A stretch of 64,000 bases of DNA from Paraburkholderia terricola (GCF_900142195.1 NZ_FRAB01000001.1:1-64000), one strand, 5' to 3'; positions 44,729 to 54,011 are shown, counted from the first letter of the stretch. Made by a program: numbers and translations. Notes: generated from the letters alone by a model not told the origin.

Positions 44729-45319
44729 ATGCAAAGACGAAACTTCATGTTGAAGACTACCGCTGCGCTCGCTTTCGGAGGCCTTGCACTCGCCGGCTGT
44801 ACGACCACCGGCGGCGGCAAGCAGGGCACGTCCTCCACCGATACCTCCAAACGCCAGTCGATCGACGCCAGCGTCGACGGCACCATGTCGCGCCTCTATA
44901 CGACGGTGAAGGGTTCGCGCGAACTCGTCGCCAAGGCGCGCGGCGTTCTCGTGTTCCCGTCGGTCCTGCAAGCGGGCTTCATTGTCGGCGGCCAGTACGG
45001 CGAAGGCGCGTTGCGCGTGGGCGGCAGCACGGTCGGCTACTACAGCACGGCCACGGGATCGTTCGGTCTGCAGGCAGGCGCGCAATCGAAGGCCATCGTC
45101 TTCCTGTTCATGACGCAAGACGCGCTCGACAAATTCCGCAACGCCGACGGCTGGTCCGTGGGCGGCGACGCGTCCGTCGCACTGGTGAAGATGGGCGCCA
45201 ACGGCGCGATCGACACGAACACGGCCACGGCGCCGGTCGAGGTATTCGTGATGACCAATGCCGGCCTGATGGCCGACCTGTCGCTCCAGGGCACCAAGGT
45301 GTCGCGCCTGAAGATCTGA
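44729..45319 (+). CDS. SYLF-domain lipoprotein (YSC84-like)
   Basis: The 196-residue protein has a signal peptide with lipobox LAGC (lipidated Cys at about 24). A SYLF/YSC84 domain follows (SRLYTTVKGSRELVAKARGVLVFPSVLQAGFIVGGQYGEGALRV, and ending DASVALVKMGANGAIDT). SYLF domains bind lipids in eukaryotes, and bacterial members are envelope lipoproteins of unknown role. The family is widespread in Burkholderia. The start begins at the twin basic RRNF segment; a weak purine-rich GGAG is upstream. Confidence 0.83.
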   Translation: MQRRNFMLKTTAALAFGGLALAGCTTTGGGKQGTSSTDTSKRQSIDASVDGTMSRLYTTVKGSRELVAKARGVLVFPSVLQAGFIVGGQYGEGALRVGGSTVGYYSTATGSFGLQAGAQSKAIVFLFMTQDALDKFRNADGWSVGGDASVALVKMGANGAIDTNTATAPVEVFVMTNAGLMADLSLQGTKVSRLKI

Positions 45320-45523
45320 GCGCGCGGTGAATTTGCCGGTCCGCGGGCTGCGGCGGATCCGCCGGTTCCGTTAGCGGCGGCAGCGGTTCAGACGCAGCCC
45401 GCGGACGCGACCATTGCACGTTGCATCCCGCGCACGCGGTGCCTGCGGGTCATGGAGCTTTGTGTTCGGCTCCCGATGCATGCCCTCGTGCCGGCGATGC
45501 GACTATCCCCAGCGAAGCGGCAA

Positions 45524-45563
45524 TAAAAACGGCGATGCGCCTTGCACATCGCCGTTCTTTTTA
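45524..45563. terminator. Bidirectional terminator between SYLF lipoprotein and glycosyltransferase
   Basis: AACGGCGATG (45528-45537) pairs with CATCGCCGTT (45547-45556). The plus strand continues CTTTTTATC, and the minus strand continues with a T run (from AATAAAAA). It serves the two convergent genes. The rest of 45320-45628 shows nothing else. Confidence 0.8.
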
Positions 45564-45628
45564 TCGTGCCGCGCGAGGCGGTGGCCGCTTTATCAACCGG
45601 GCTCACCCCTGCGCCATGTCCGCTCGCC

Positions 45629-46696
45629 TCAACTTCCCGACGTATCGATCACCTTGAAGCGCGAACGCTTCTGCGCACGAATCACCGACTGATACGCGTC
45701 CACATATTGCTGCGCCATTCGGTGCGACGTGAAGCGCTCCTCGAAGCGTTGCCGCACGCCGGCGCGCGGCATCTTATGCAGGCGATTGACCGCCGCGACC
45801 GCGCCGATCTCGTCCTCGACGATAAAGCCGGTCACGCCGTCTTCCAGCACTTCGGGCACCGAGCCGCGATTGAACGCGATCACCGGCGTGCCGCACGCCA
45901 TCGCCTCGATCATGACGAGCCCGAACGGCTCCGGCCAGTCGATCGGGAACAGCAGCGCATGCGCGCCGGAAAGAAACTCGGCCTTCTGGTGATCCGCGAT
46001 CTCGCCGATGAACTCGACATAGGGCAAGTCCAGCAACGGCCGGATATCGCGTTCGAAGTACTCGCGATCGGCGGCGTCCACTTTCGCGGCGATGCGAATC
46101 GGCATGCCGCAACGTCCGGCAATGCGAATCGCCGTGTCGACACGTTTTTCCGGCGAGATGCGGCCGAGAAACGCGAGGTACTTCTGCTCGACGGGTTGCG
46201 GCGTGTAGAGCTGCTCGGGCAAACCGTGATAGACGGTCGTGAGCCACCTGGCCTGCGGCAGCGGATGACGCTGCGCATTCGAAATCGAAATCACCGGCGC
46301 GGTGTTGAACGTGTCGAACACCGGCTGCTGCTCGGGCAAGTCGAGACGGCCATGCATCGTCGTGACGAAGGGCGTCTCCTGGCGCTTGAACACCGAAAAC
46401 GAGTAGTAGTCGAGGTGGAAATGCAGAACGTCGAAGTTCTCGGCCTGGCGGCGCACCAGTTCCATCAGCAACATATGGGGCGCCACGCGGTCGCGGATGC
46501 CGGGGTCCAGACGCAAGGCGCGAGGCCAGACCGCTTCGAGTTTTGCGTTCGTGACGGAGTCGCCGCTCGCGAACAGCGTCACGTCATGGCCGAGATCGAC
46601 GAGCGCCTCGGTAATGTACGACACGACGCGCTCCGTGCCGCCATATAACTTGGGCGGCACCGATTCGGTCAAGGGGGCGATCTGCGCAATCTTCAT
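45629..46696 (-). CDS. Glycosyltransferase family 4 protein
   Basis: The 355-residue GT-B enzyme starts MKIAQIAPLTESVPPKLYGGTERVVSYI. It has YLAFLGRISPEKRVDTAIRIA and the donor motif PEPFGLVMIEAMACGTPVIAFNRGSVPEVLEDG. This is the common stand-alone GT4 of proteobacteria. It is separated from the bce locus and near otsA. Acceptor and donor are unknown. Confidence 0.85.
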   Translation of the reverse strand: MKIAQIAPLTESVPPKLYGGTERVVSYITEALVDLGHDVTLFASGDSVTNAKLEAVWPRALRLDPGIRDRVAPHMLLMELVRRQAENFDVLHFHLDYYSFSVFKRQETPFVTTMHGRLDLPEQQPVFDTFNTAPVISISNAQRHPLPQARWLTTVYHGLPEQLYTPQPVEQKYLAFLGRISPEKRVDTAIRIAGRCGMPIRIAAKVDAADREYFERDIRPLLDLPYVEFIGEIADHQKAEFLSGAHALLFPIDWPEPFGLVMIEAMACGTPVIAFNRGSVPEVLEDGVTGFIVEDEIGAVAAVNRLHKMPRAGVRQRFEERFTSHRMAQQYVDAYQSVIRAQKRSRFKVIDTSGS

Positions 46697-46776
46697 ATTG
46701 TGTCTCCGTGAACTGACGGCTTGCGCGTGCGGCGGTGCGCGTCAGCGGCGCCGGGATGCCGGCGCCAGGTGCTTCC

Positions 46777-46806
46777 CGATCAATGCCGATCAATGCCGAT
46801 CAGTGC
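46777..46806. repeat. Three 10-nt direct repeats upstream of the glycosyltransferase gene
   Basis: CGATCAATGC occurs twice and CGATCAGTGC once in tandem, 80 to 110 bp upstream of the glycosyltransferase start. Ten-base spacing places each unit on the same DNA face, so a regulatory role is possible. No other element stands out in the 46697-46947 gap. Confidence 0.6.
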
Positions 46807-46947
46807 GATCGCCCGCCGCGCGAGCGCGTGCATCACCGGCATCGAAGCATTATTCATCAAGGCGCAACAAAAAGCCCCTGGTCTTGCATTTCCTCGGTGC
46901 TGTTACATTCAGCTTACATCCGCCCAGGCACCGAACGGCGACGCTCT

Positions 46948-48114
46948 CTAGCGAGCCGGCCATTTCCACGCCGGTAAGTCGCGATCGTCCGCGTCCGCGA
47001 TACGCGTCGCGCCGAAGTGCTTCTCCAGCACGATCGAGCGGCTGTCGTTCTCGCGCTCGAGCGCCGCGATCAGCCGCGCCGCGTGCGACACCACCAGCAC
47101 CTGCGAATGCGTTGAAGCGCGCGCGATCAGGCGCGCGAGCGCCGGCAACAGATCCGGATGCAAGCTCGTCTCCGGTTCGTTCAACACCAGCAGCGCCGGC
47201 GGACGCGGCGTCAATAACGCGGCCACCAGCAGCAGATAGCGCAAGGTGCCGTCCGATAGCTCCGCGCCCTTTAACGGTCGCAGCAGGCCGTGTTGCTGCA
47301 TCGTCACTTCGAAGCGGCCGTCCTGCGTCGCGATGTCGAGGCGCGAGCCGGGAAAGGCGTCGTCGATTGCCGCATCGAGCGCGAGCGGGTCGCCGATTTC
47401 ACGGATGGTTTGCAACGCGGCGGCGAGGTCGGCGCCGTCGTTGGAAAGCACCGGCGTATGCGTGCCGATTTGCGGCAGACGCGCGGCCGCTTCGGCGTCG
47501 GTGCGGAAGTGGTCGTAGAAGCGCCACGAGCGGATCTGTTCGCGAACCGTGATCATCTCCGGCGCAGTGCGCGGGTCGGAGAACTCCGTCATCATGCTGT
47601 CGAAGCTGGCGACGGGTTGCGGAACGGCTTGCCAGTCGCGACCGTCGCGCGTGTGGATCGCGGGGCCGCGCCGATCGACCAGCATTGCGGCCGGGCGCAG
47701 CACCGGGCCGCTCCAGATGCATTCGCGTTTGATGATCGGGTCGAGCTGGAAGCGGCTCGGCGGTTTTTCAGGCTGCGGCAGCCCCAGGTCGATCGCATAA
47801 CCGAAACTGTCGCCGGAAAAGCCGAGCCGCAGACTCACCGGCTCCTTGCGGCGCGTGCCTTCAACCGCAAATTCCCCATCCAGCACCGCACGCGAAAAAC
47901 GCTCGGGCCCAGCCCACAAGGTGGACTGCAAACCGCCCTCACGCGCGAGCGACGTGATCACTCCGCCGCGCGCGGTCTCGGCGAGCAGACGCAGCGAGCG
48001 ATACACGCTCGACTTGCCGCTGCCGTTCGCGCCCGTGATCACGTTCAGCCGGCCGAGCGGCACGATCAATTCGCGCAGCGACCGGTAACCCGCGATGGCC
48101 AGGGTCGTCAGCAT
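46948..48114 (-). CDS. AAA family ATPase (RecF/OLD-like, SMC-type head)
   Basis: The 388-residue protein starts LTTLAIAGYRSLRELIVPLGRLNVITGANGSGKSSVYRSL, with Walker A GANGSGKS at about 29-36. Signature and Walker B follow near the C-terminus (LSDGTLRYLLLVAALL; ALLVLNEPETSLHPDLLPALARLI; VLVVSHAARLI). There is no long coiled-coil or nuclease domain. Such stand-alone ATPases occur in DNA repair and defence, but no partner nuclease or toxin is adjacent. It lies 67 bp after otsA on the same strand. Confidence 0.8.
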   Translation of the reverse strand: MLTTLAIAGYRSLRELIVPLGRLNVITGANGSGKSSVYRSLRLLAETARGGVITSLAREGGLQSTLWAGPERFSRAVLDGEFAVEGTRRKEPVSLRLGFSGDSFGYAIDLGLPQPEKPPSRFQLDPIIKRECIWSGPVLRPAAMLVDRRGPAIHTRDGRDWQAVPQPVASFDSMMTEFSDPRTAPEMITVREQIRSWRFYDHFRTDAEAAARLPQIGTHTPVLSNDGADLAAALQTIREIGDPLALDAAIDDAFPGSRLDIATQDGRFEVTMQQHGLLRPLKGAELSDGTLRYLLLVAALLTPRPPALLVLNEPETSLHPDLLPALARLIARASTHSQVLVVSHAARLIAALERENDSRSIVLEKHFGATRIADADDRDLPAWKWPAR

Positions 48115-48181
48115 GCGCGCCGCCTTCGGTCAAACGCGAGCCGCGACGCGCCCGCGACGCGCACCCCGTATCCATGCGTCA

Positions 48182-49594
48182 TCATCCATGCCCGCCGCCC
48201 TTGCCCGGCGTCTGCACCGGCACACTGCGTAAATCGCGCAGGAACGTATCGCGCCACACGCCGAGATCGTTCTTGCGCAGCGCCGCCATGTTGATCTCGT
48301 GACGCCGCTGACGTGCATCGAGCGGCATTTGCAGCGCGCGCTGCAAGGCTTCGCACATGCCGATCGCATCGTGCGGATTGACGAGCAGCGCGCCGCTCAA
48401 CTCGGCCGCCGCGCCCGCGAAAATCGACAGCACCAGCACGCCGGGGTCGTCGGGATTCTGCGCGGCCACATACTCCTTGGCGACGAGGTTCATGCCGTCA
48501 TGCAAGGGCGTGACGAAGCCGATCTGCGACTCGCGAAACAGCGACATCAGTTTCCAGCGGTCGTACTGCTGGTTCAGATAGCGGATCGGCGTGTAGTCGA
48601 GGCCCGAATAGCGCCCGTTGATGCGCCCTGCCTCGTACTCCAGGTCCTGGCGGATCTTCTGATAGGTGGCGACGTCCGAGCGCGTGGGCGGCGCGATCTG
48701 CACCAGCGTGACGTTGCCGCGCCACTCGGGCGAGCGCTCCAGCAGATGCTCGAACGCGCGGAACCGCTCGACCAGTCCCTTCGAATAATCGAGCCGGTCC
48801 ACGCTCATGATCAGCTTGCGGCCCTCCAGACTCTGCTTCAGATCGAGCACGTGCTGGCGGCTTTCGTAGCGCTTGGCCTGTTCGGCGATTTCGTCGGGAA
48901 ACACGCCGATCCGGTAGACGCCCGTGCGCAGCTTGCGGCCGAATGCTTCGACGAGGCCGTCCGCGCTGACCGTGCCGCGCGCATGACGCGTCACGTAATC
49001 GTGAAAGGCGAGTTCATCGGTCGCGGTCTGAAAGCCGAGCAGGTCGTAGCACGACAGCGACTTCACCAGTTCTTCGTGCGGCGGAATGTTGAGCAGGATC
49101 TGCGGCGCGGGAAACGGAATGTGCAGGAAGAAACCGATGCGGTTCGTGATGCCTTCGGAACGCAGCGCTTCGGCGAACGGGATCAGATGATAGTCGTGAA
49201 CCCAGATGATGTCGTCCGGTTCGAGCAGCTTGATCAGCTTGTGCGCGAGCCATGCGTTGACGCGCCGGTAGCCCGCGTATTCCTCCCGCTCGTAGCGCGC
49301 GAGGTCGTTGCGGTAGTGGAACACCGGCCACAGCGTCGCGTTCGAAAAGCCGCGGTAGTACTGGTCGTAGTCCTTGCGCGTGAGGCCGACGGTCGCGAAC
49401 GTCACCGCGCCGTCCTGTTCGAGCGTGGGACCGGCGTTGGCGACGGTTTCGCTGACCACGTCGCCGCTCCAGCCGAACCACACGCCTCCCGCGTCCTTCA
49501 GCGCGCCGAATACGCCGACCGCGAGGCCGCCCGCCGACCCCTTGGTTTCCGTCGGCGTTGCGACGCGATTCGACACGACGATCAGTCGGCCCAT
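48182..49594 (-). CDS. otsA: Trehalose-6-phosphate synthase OtsA
   Basis: The 470-residue GT20 enzyme joins UDP-glucose and glucose-6-phosphate. It has IVVSNRVA, GGLAVGVFGAL, WVHDYHLIPFAEALR, GFFLHIPFP, SVDRLDYSKGL and DGMNLVAKEYVAAQ motifs. AAGGAGG lies eight bases before the ATG at 49594; upstream in-frame extensions are not supported. No otsB phosphatase gene is in the window. Trehalose is a likely osmoprotectant, in line with the adjacent mechanosensitive channel. Confidence 0.93.
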   Translation of the reverse strand: MGRLIVVSNRVATPTETKGSAGGLAVGVFGALKDAGGVWFGWSGDVVSETVANAGPTLEQDGAVTFATVGLTRKDYDQYYRGFSNATLWPVFHYRNDLARYEREEYAGYRRVNAWLAHKLIKLLEPDDIIWVHDYHLIPFAEALRSEGITNRIGFFLHIPFPAPQILLNIPPHEELVKSLSCYDLLGFQTATDELAFHDYVTRHARGTVSADGLVEAFGRKLRTGVYRIGVFPDEIAEQAKRYESRQHVLDLKQSLEGRKLIMSVDRLDYSKGLVERFRAFEHLLERSPEWRGNVTLVQIAPPTRSDVATYQKIRQDLEYEAGRINGRYSGLDYTPIRYLNQQYDRWKLMSLFRESQIGFVTPLHDGMNLVAKEYVAAQNPDDPGVLVLSIFAGAAAELSGALLVNPHDAIGMCEALQRALQMPLDARQRRHEINMAALRKNDLGVWRDTFLRDLRSVPVQTPGKGGGHG

Positions 49595-49771
49595 GTTCGT
49601 TGCCCTCCTTGGTTCGCACGGCTTTGAGCGCGGCCTCGCTTCGACGGCAGGAAGCGAAGCGAGTGAAGCGTGGCGCGCCATGCCGCGTCAGGTTCGTCAA
49701 TCAGTGGGCGGTTCGACCACAGGGCGCCCGATCAGTTGCACGCAGTTGCGCGCACGCGCCGCCCGGCCGCG

Positions 49772-51004
49772 CTAGGCGTTCTCCTTCACCTTGCGCGACG
49801 GCTCGGGCACCGCCGGACGGCTGCCACGACTTGCGACCGGATCGGCTTCGGTGTGCGCGGCGGTGCTGCCGGCCGGCGTGCGCGCACCGCGCGGCACCCA
49901 GTCGAGCGGCTCGCCCTTGCCGTTTTCGAGCTCCGCCGACACTTCGGCACGCGCGCGCGGCAGGTACTGCGGATAGTGCTTCTGAATGAAGTCGAGGAGC
50001 CCCTCGCGAACCCGGCAGCGCAGGTCCCAGTTCAGGCCGGAATCGAGCGAGCTGACGAGCGCGCGCAATTGCATCGAGCGCTCCGTGCCGTCGGTGACTT
50101 GCAGCACCTGCACGCGGCGGTCCCACTCGGGCGCGCTCTCGACGATGCGCGCGAGTTCCTCGCGCAGCGGCGCGAGCGGCATCCGGTAATCGACGTAAAG
50201 AAACACGGTGCCGATGATCTGCGAACTGCTGCGCGTCCAGTTCGAAAACGGATTTTCGATGAACCATTGCAGCGGCACGATCAACCGCCGCTGATCCCAC
50301 AGACGCACCGACACATACGTACCGGTGATTTCCTCGATGCGCCCCCACTCGCCCTCGATCACGACGACGTCGTCCAGACGAATCGGCTGCGACAAGGCGA
50401 TCTGCAAACCGGCGATCAGATTGCCGAGCACCGGCCGGGCGGCAATACCGGCGACCAGACCAGCCACGCCCGCCGACGCCAGCAGGCTCGCGCCGATCTG
50501 CCGGACATTCGGAAACGTCATCAGCGCGCCGCCCACCCCGACGATCACGATCACCAGCATCACCGTGCGCGCCAACACCCTCGCCTGCGTATGGATGCGG
50601 CGCGCGTGCAGATTGTCGGCGGTGTCGAGCGGATGCGCCTGGATGATCGCCTCGCCGATGGCCGCCGCCGAGCGCACGGACAGCCACGTGAGCGCGCCGA
50701 TCAGCGCCATCGCGGCGGCGTCGCGCAACGGTGCGATGAAGCGCAGCGTATCGGGCGCTTCCCACCACACCGCCTCCAGCGCGAGGATCACGAGGACGAA
50801 CAGCGACGGCTTGTCGATGTAGCGCAGCACCACGCTGGTGAGCGGATAAGGCCGCGCGATGCGCGTCACTATGCGCGCGCCGACCCGATGAATGCCGATG
50901 CCCAGCAGCACCGCGACGCCCGAGACGATCAACGCGCCGAGCCACGTATGCAGCGGCGCTTCGGCGATACGGCTGAGTTCGTCGAGAGTAGGCAGGTAGC
51001 GCAT
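49772..51004 (-). CDS. MscS-type mechanosensitive ion channel
   Basis: The 410-residue protein has four or five N-terminal membrane helices, then the pore-lining helix and beta domain of MscS (LLASAGVAGLVAGIAARPVLGNLIAGLQIALSQPIRLDDVVVIEGEWGRIEEITGTYVSVRLWDQRRLIVPLQWF). It releases solutes on hypo-osmotic shock or senses membrane tension. A polar C-terminal tail of about 50 residues follows the beta domain. Position next to otsA suggests an osmotic stress pair. Confidence 0.9.
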   Translation of the reverse strand: MRYLPTLDELSRIAEAPLHTWLGALIVSGVAVLLGIGIHRVGARIVTRIARPYPLTSVVLRYIDKPSLFVLVILALEAVWWEAPDTLRFIAPLRDAAAMALIGALTWLSVRSAAAIGEAIIQAHPLDTADNLHARRIHTQARVLARTVMLVIVIVGVGGALMTFPNVRQIGASLLASAGVAGLVAGIAARPVLGNLIAGLQIALSQPIRLDDVVVIEGEWGRIEEITGTYVSVRLWDQRRLIVPLQWFIENPFSNWTRSSSQIIGTVFLYVDYRMPLAPLREELARIVESAPEWDRRVQVLQVTDGTERSMQLRALVSSLDSGLNWDLRCRVREGLLDFIQKHYPQYLPRARAEVSAELENGKGEPLDWVPRGARTPAGSTAAHTEADPVASRGSRPAVPEPSRKVKENA

Positions 51005-51257
51005 GTTCCTCCTGACTTGGATATCGGACCACGGAATCGCCGGACCGCGACGCGAGAACGCGGCGCGTGCGGCTCGCCGCGCACGGCGAAAGAGGCGGCA
51101 AGGCGCCGGCGACGCGGGCGCGAGCCCGAAAGCCCCGTCCCGCTGATGATACTGACACGCCTGAAATAAACGCGGCGCGCCGTCTATGTTTCGATTGCCC
51201 GGGCCGCGCCCGGCGGCCCGCTAACCCCGGCGTGCGAGGCGTCGACCGTCGTTTGGA

Positions 51258-51614
51258 TCAGCTTCCGCTCTTGCAAGGAAACGCCTTGCCGAGTCCCAAC
51301 GAGATCGCCGTGCTGGCGTTGTAGCCCGCGACGATCGGATTTTCCGCGATGTACTTGCGCACCGCGTCGGTCAGTTGCGCCGAGCGCGCGTCTTGCGGCA
51401 GGCAGAAGTACTGGCCGACGCGCGGCCCGGTGGTGCCGCCGATCGCGTCGATGGTATTGAAGATGCCGTCGGCGGCGCCTTCGATATAAGCGGCGCACGC
51501 GCTACGCGACGCCACGTCCGTCTTGGTGCACAGCTTGTTGAGGTCGCCTCCCGTAAACGCGAATGCCGATAGCGGTGCGGCAAGCGCGCTGGCGAAAATC
51601 AAAGCCCGCAGCAT
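51258..51614 (-). CDS. Rap1a/Tai-like periplasmic protein
   Basis: The 118-residue secreted protein has a signal peptide (cleavage near SAFA) and four Cys (29, 40, 71, 114). The pattern ACAAYIEGAADG, FCLPQDA, VRKYIAENP and a final FPC matches the Rap1a/Tai family of type VI secretion immunity proteins. No effector or type VI gene is adjacent, so it is an orphan and may have another role. AAGGA precedes the ATG at 51614. Confidence 0.78.
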   Translation of the reverse strand: MLRALIFASALAAPLSAFAFTGGDLNKLCTKTDVASRSACAAYIEGAADGIFNTIDAIGGTTGPRVGQYFCLPQDARSAQLTDAVRKYIAENPIVAGYNASTAISLGLGKAFPCKSGS

Positions 51615-51835
51615 GGTGTTCCTTTCCAGTCGTTTATCACGCGGTCTGCTGCCGCGTCCCGAGGGCGCGCCACGCGGCGCGCCAAAGTCGTCATTCTGCA
51701 CTGTTTTGCGAAGCGGCAGCAGGCAACAGCGGCTAGCTTCAGGCGCTTTTACGTGCGCGGTGTTCGCGGCTTGCCGGCGGACCCGGCGTCGGCGCACCGG
51801 AGCGCGGCGGCTCGGACACCGCCTCGCCGCGCCCT

Positions 51836-52561
51836 TCACTTCTGTTGCATTTGCTGCAGGCGCGCCGTCAGTCCCTCGACGACGTCCGGCTCTTTGTAGG
51901 TCTTCGCGAAATCGAGCGCGGTCAGGCCGATCTGGTTCTTCACCGTGAGGTCCGCGCCATTGTCGAGCAGCAGTTTCACCGTCGACACATGGCCGCCGCG
52001 CGCGGCCATCATCAGCGGCGTCGTGCCGTTGGGCGAACCGGCGTCCACATAGGCCGAATGGTCGAGCAGCAGCTTGACGACGTCGTCGTGGCCGTTCGCG
52101 GCTGCGTAGTGCAGCGGCGCCCAGCCCTTCTTGTTGACTTCGGCATCCTTCGCGATCAACTGTTTGACGAACTCGATGTCGCCGTTCAGCGCGGCCATCA
52201 TCATCGCGTTTTCGCCGGCCTTGTCCTGGATCTCGACATCAGTTTTCGGATTCGCGAGCAAGGCAGCGCCCACCTTGTCCGACTTCTCGCGCGCGGCCAA
52301 TACCAGCAGCGGATAGCCCTGGTTGTCGACGCTGTTCGGGTCCATGCCCTTGGCGAGAAGCTTGTTCACGCCGTCGACGTCGTCGAATTTGACCGACTTG
52401 ATCAGCGAGTCGATCGGCGCGGCCTGAACCGGCGCGGCAAAGAGCGCAGTGAACGCCGCGCAGGCCAGCGTGGCCGCGAGCGCCATGCGGGCCGCACCGC
52501 GCCGCGCCAAGGCGGGAGCGGTTCGCGTGACTGGAATCAGGGGAAACGCTGCGTTCGACAT
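51836..52561 (-). CDS. Exported ankyrin-repeat protein
   Basis: The product is about 241 residues from the ATG at 52561 (an alternative at 52576 adds five). An atypically long N-terminus leads to a hydrophobic signal segment (MALAATLACAAFTALFAAPVQA-AP). The mature part has five ankyrin repeats (for example WAPLHYAAANGHDDVVKLLLDHSAYVD and TTPLMMAARGGHVSTVKLLLDNGADL). Partners are unknown. In Burkholderia a gene of this type commonly follows tatD in the mltG-tmk-holB-tatD block. Confidence 0.82.
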   Translation of the reverse strand: MSNAAFPLIPVTRTAPALARRGAARMALAATLACAAFTALFAAPVQAAPIDSLIKSVKFDDVDGVNKLLAKGMDPNSVDNQGYPLLVLAAREKSDKVGAALLANPKTDVEIQDKAGENAMMMAALNGDIEFVKQLIAKDAEVNKKGWAPLHYAAANGHDDVVKLLLDHSAYVDAGSPNGTTPLMMAARGGHVSTVKLLLDNGADLTVKNQIGLTALDFAKTYKEPDVVEGLTARLQQMQQK

Positions 52562-52627
52562 CGGATTAGTTCTCATATTTTGCTTTAGGAAACTTTCCTA
52601 TCCACTTGATATTTATGATTTTTAGAC

Positions 52628-53419
52628 TCAAACCCCGGCAGGCGCCGGAATCTTGAAGAGCCGGAAGAAATTCTGCGTGGTCGCGGCGGCAAGCGCGGCA
52701 TCCGGCATCTCGCGCTGTTGCGCGATGAAGCGTCCGACATAACTGACGTACGCAGGTTCATTCGGCTTGCCGCGATACGGCACCGGCGCGAGGTACGGCG
52801 AATCGGTTTCGATCAGCAAGCGCTCGAGCGGCACGCGGCGCGCGACGTCCTGCACGTCGGTCGCGCTCTTGAACGTGACGATGCCCGACAGCGAGATATA
52901 AAAATTCTGTGCCAGCGCCTGCTCCGCGACCGCCCACGGTTCGGTGAAGCAATGCATCACGCCGCCCGGCTCGCCCGCGCGCTCCTCGGCCATGATGCGC
53001 AGCGTGTCTTCCGCCGACGAACGCGTGTGGATGATCAGCGGCTTTTGCGTGGCATGCGCCGCGCGGATATGCGTGCGAAAGCGCTCGCGCTGCCATTCCA
53101 TGTCGGCGATGGTGCGGCCTTCCAGACGGTAGTAGTCGAGGCCGGTCTCGCCGATCGCCACCACCTTCGGATGGTCGGCCAGCTCGACCAGTTCGGCGAG
53201 GCTCGGCTCGCGCATGTCCTCGTGATCGGGATGCACGCCGACCGACGCGTAGACGTTCTCATACCGGCTGGCGATGTCCAGCACGGACGGCAGCGTTTCC
53301 AGATCGACCGACACGCACAGCGCATGCGTGACCGAATGGCTGCGCATGTTGTCGAGCACCTGCGGCAGGCGGTCGGCGAGTCCTTCGAAGTTGATATGGC
53401 AGTGCGAGTCGACAAACAT
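52628..53419 (-). CDS. TatD family metal-dependent hydrolase
   Basis: The 263-residue TIM-barrel enzyme starts MFVDSHCHINFEGL (metal ligands His7 and His9). It has GETGLDYYR, PLIIHTRSSAEDTL, GGVMHCFTEPW and IETDSPYLAPVPYRGKPNEPAYV with the catalytic Asp. TatD proteins are DNases or DNA-repair hydrolases. By order after holB it corresponds to the ycfH-type gene. An AGGA-type site precedes the ATG. Confidence 0.9.
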   Translation of the reverse strand: MFVDSHCHINFEGLADRLPQVLDNMRSHSVTHALCVSVDLETLPSVLDIASRYENVYASVGVHPDHEDMREPSLAELVELADHPKVVAIGETGLDYYRLEGRTIADMEWQRERFRTHIRAAHATQKPLIIHTRSSAEDTLRIMAEERAGEPGGVMHCFTEPWAVAEQALAQNFYISLSGIVTFKSATDVQDVARRVPLERLLIETDSPYLAPVPYRGKPNEPAYVSYVGRFIAQQREMPDAALAAATTQNFFRLFKIPAPAGV

Positions 53420-53462
53420 GGGGATGATGTCCTGCTAACTAATGATCAAAATGCGCCGGCGC

Positions 53463-53500
53463 GAATCAGGTGGCGAATCAGGTGGCGAATCAGGTGGCAA
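53463..53500. repeat. 12-nt direct repeats at the 3' end of the acetyltransferase gene
   Basis: GAATCAGGTGGC occurs three times in tandem (53463, 53475, 53487). On the minus strand each copy reads GCCACCTGATTC and contains an in-frame TGA. The first of these is the stop of the acetyltransferase, so gain or loss of copies would not change the protein. Confidence 0.8.
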
Positions 53501-54011
53501 ACCCGGTGTCGAGGCGCTTGCCGAGAATCACCAGGTCGCGCTCCACGCCGTCGAGCACCGCGACGCGCGGCAGCGAGCCCCAGGTGTCGAAACCGAAGCC
53601 GCGAAACAGGCGCAGGCTCGCTTCATTGTGGCCGAAGATAAAACCCAGCACCGTATCGATGCCGAGCGCCGGCGCCACCGCGAGCGAGGCCGCCAGCAGT
53701 TGCTTGCCGAGGCCCTTGCCGCGCGCGCGCTCGTCCAGATAGATGCTGACCTCGGCCGTGCGCTGGTAAGCCGGACGGCCATAAAAGTCCGAAAAGCTCA
53801 GCCACCCGATCACGCGGCCCGGCTGCCGCGGATCGTCGACGACCCACAGCGGACGCTTTTGCGGACCGTGCGCGTGGAACCACGCATGCCGGCTTGCCAC
53901 GCTGACCGGTTCCAGGTCGGCGGTGACTTGCCGCGACGGCACGGTCGAGTTGTAAATGGCAACGATCGCGGGCAGATCGTCGAGCGTCGCATCGCGGTAG
54001 ACAAGGCTCAT
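53490..54011 (-). CDS. GNAT acetyltransferase, phosphinothricin acetyltransferase-like
   Basis: The 173-residue enzyme starts LVYRDATLDDLPAIVAIYNSTVPSR and has RTAEVSIYLDERARGKGLGKQLLAA (the acetyl-CoA loop GKGLGK) and IFGHNEASLRLFRGFGF. These are features of the Pat/Bar-like branch. Substrate is unknown; homologues often act on amino acid analogues. It sits between tatD and holB, where relatives often carry a different small gene, so it may be an insertion. Confidence 0.83.
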   Translation of the reverse strand: MSLVYRDATLDDLPAIVAIYNSTVPSRQVTADLEPVSVASRHAWFHAHGPQKRPLWVVDDPRQPGRVIGWLSFSDFYGRPAYQRTAEVSIYLDERARGKGLGKQLLAASLAVAPALGIDTVLGFIFGHNEASLRLFRGFGFDTWGSLPRVAVLDGVERDLVILGKRLDTGFAT

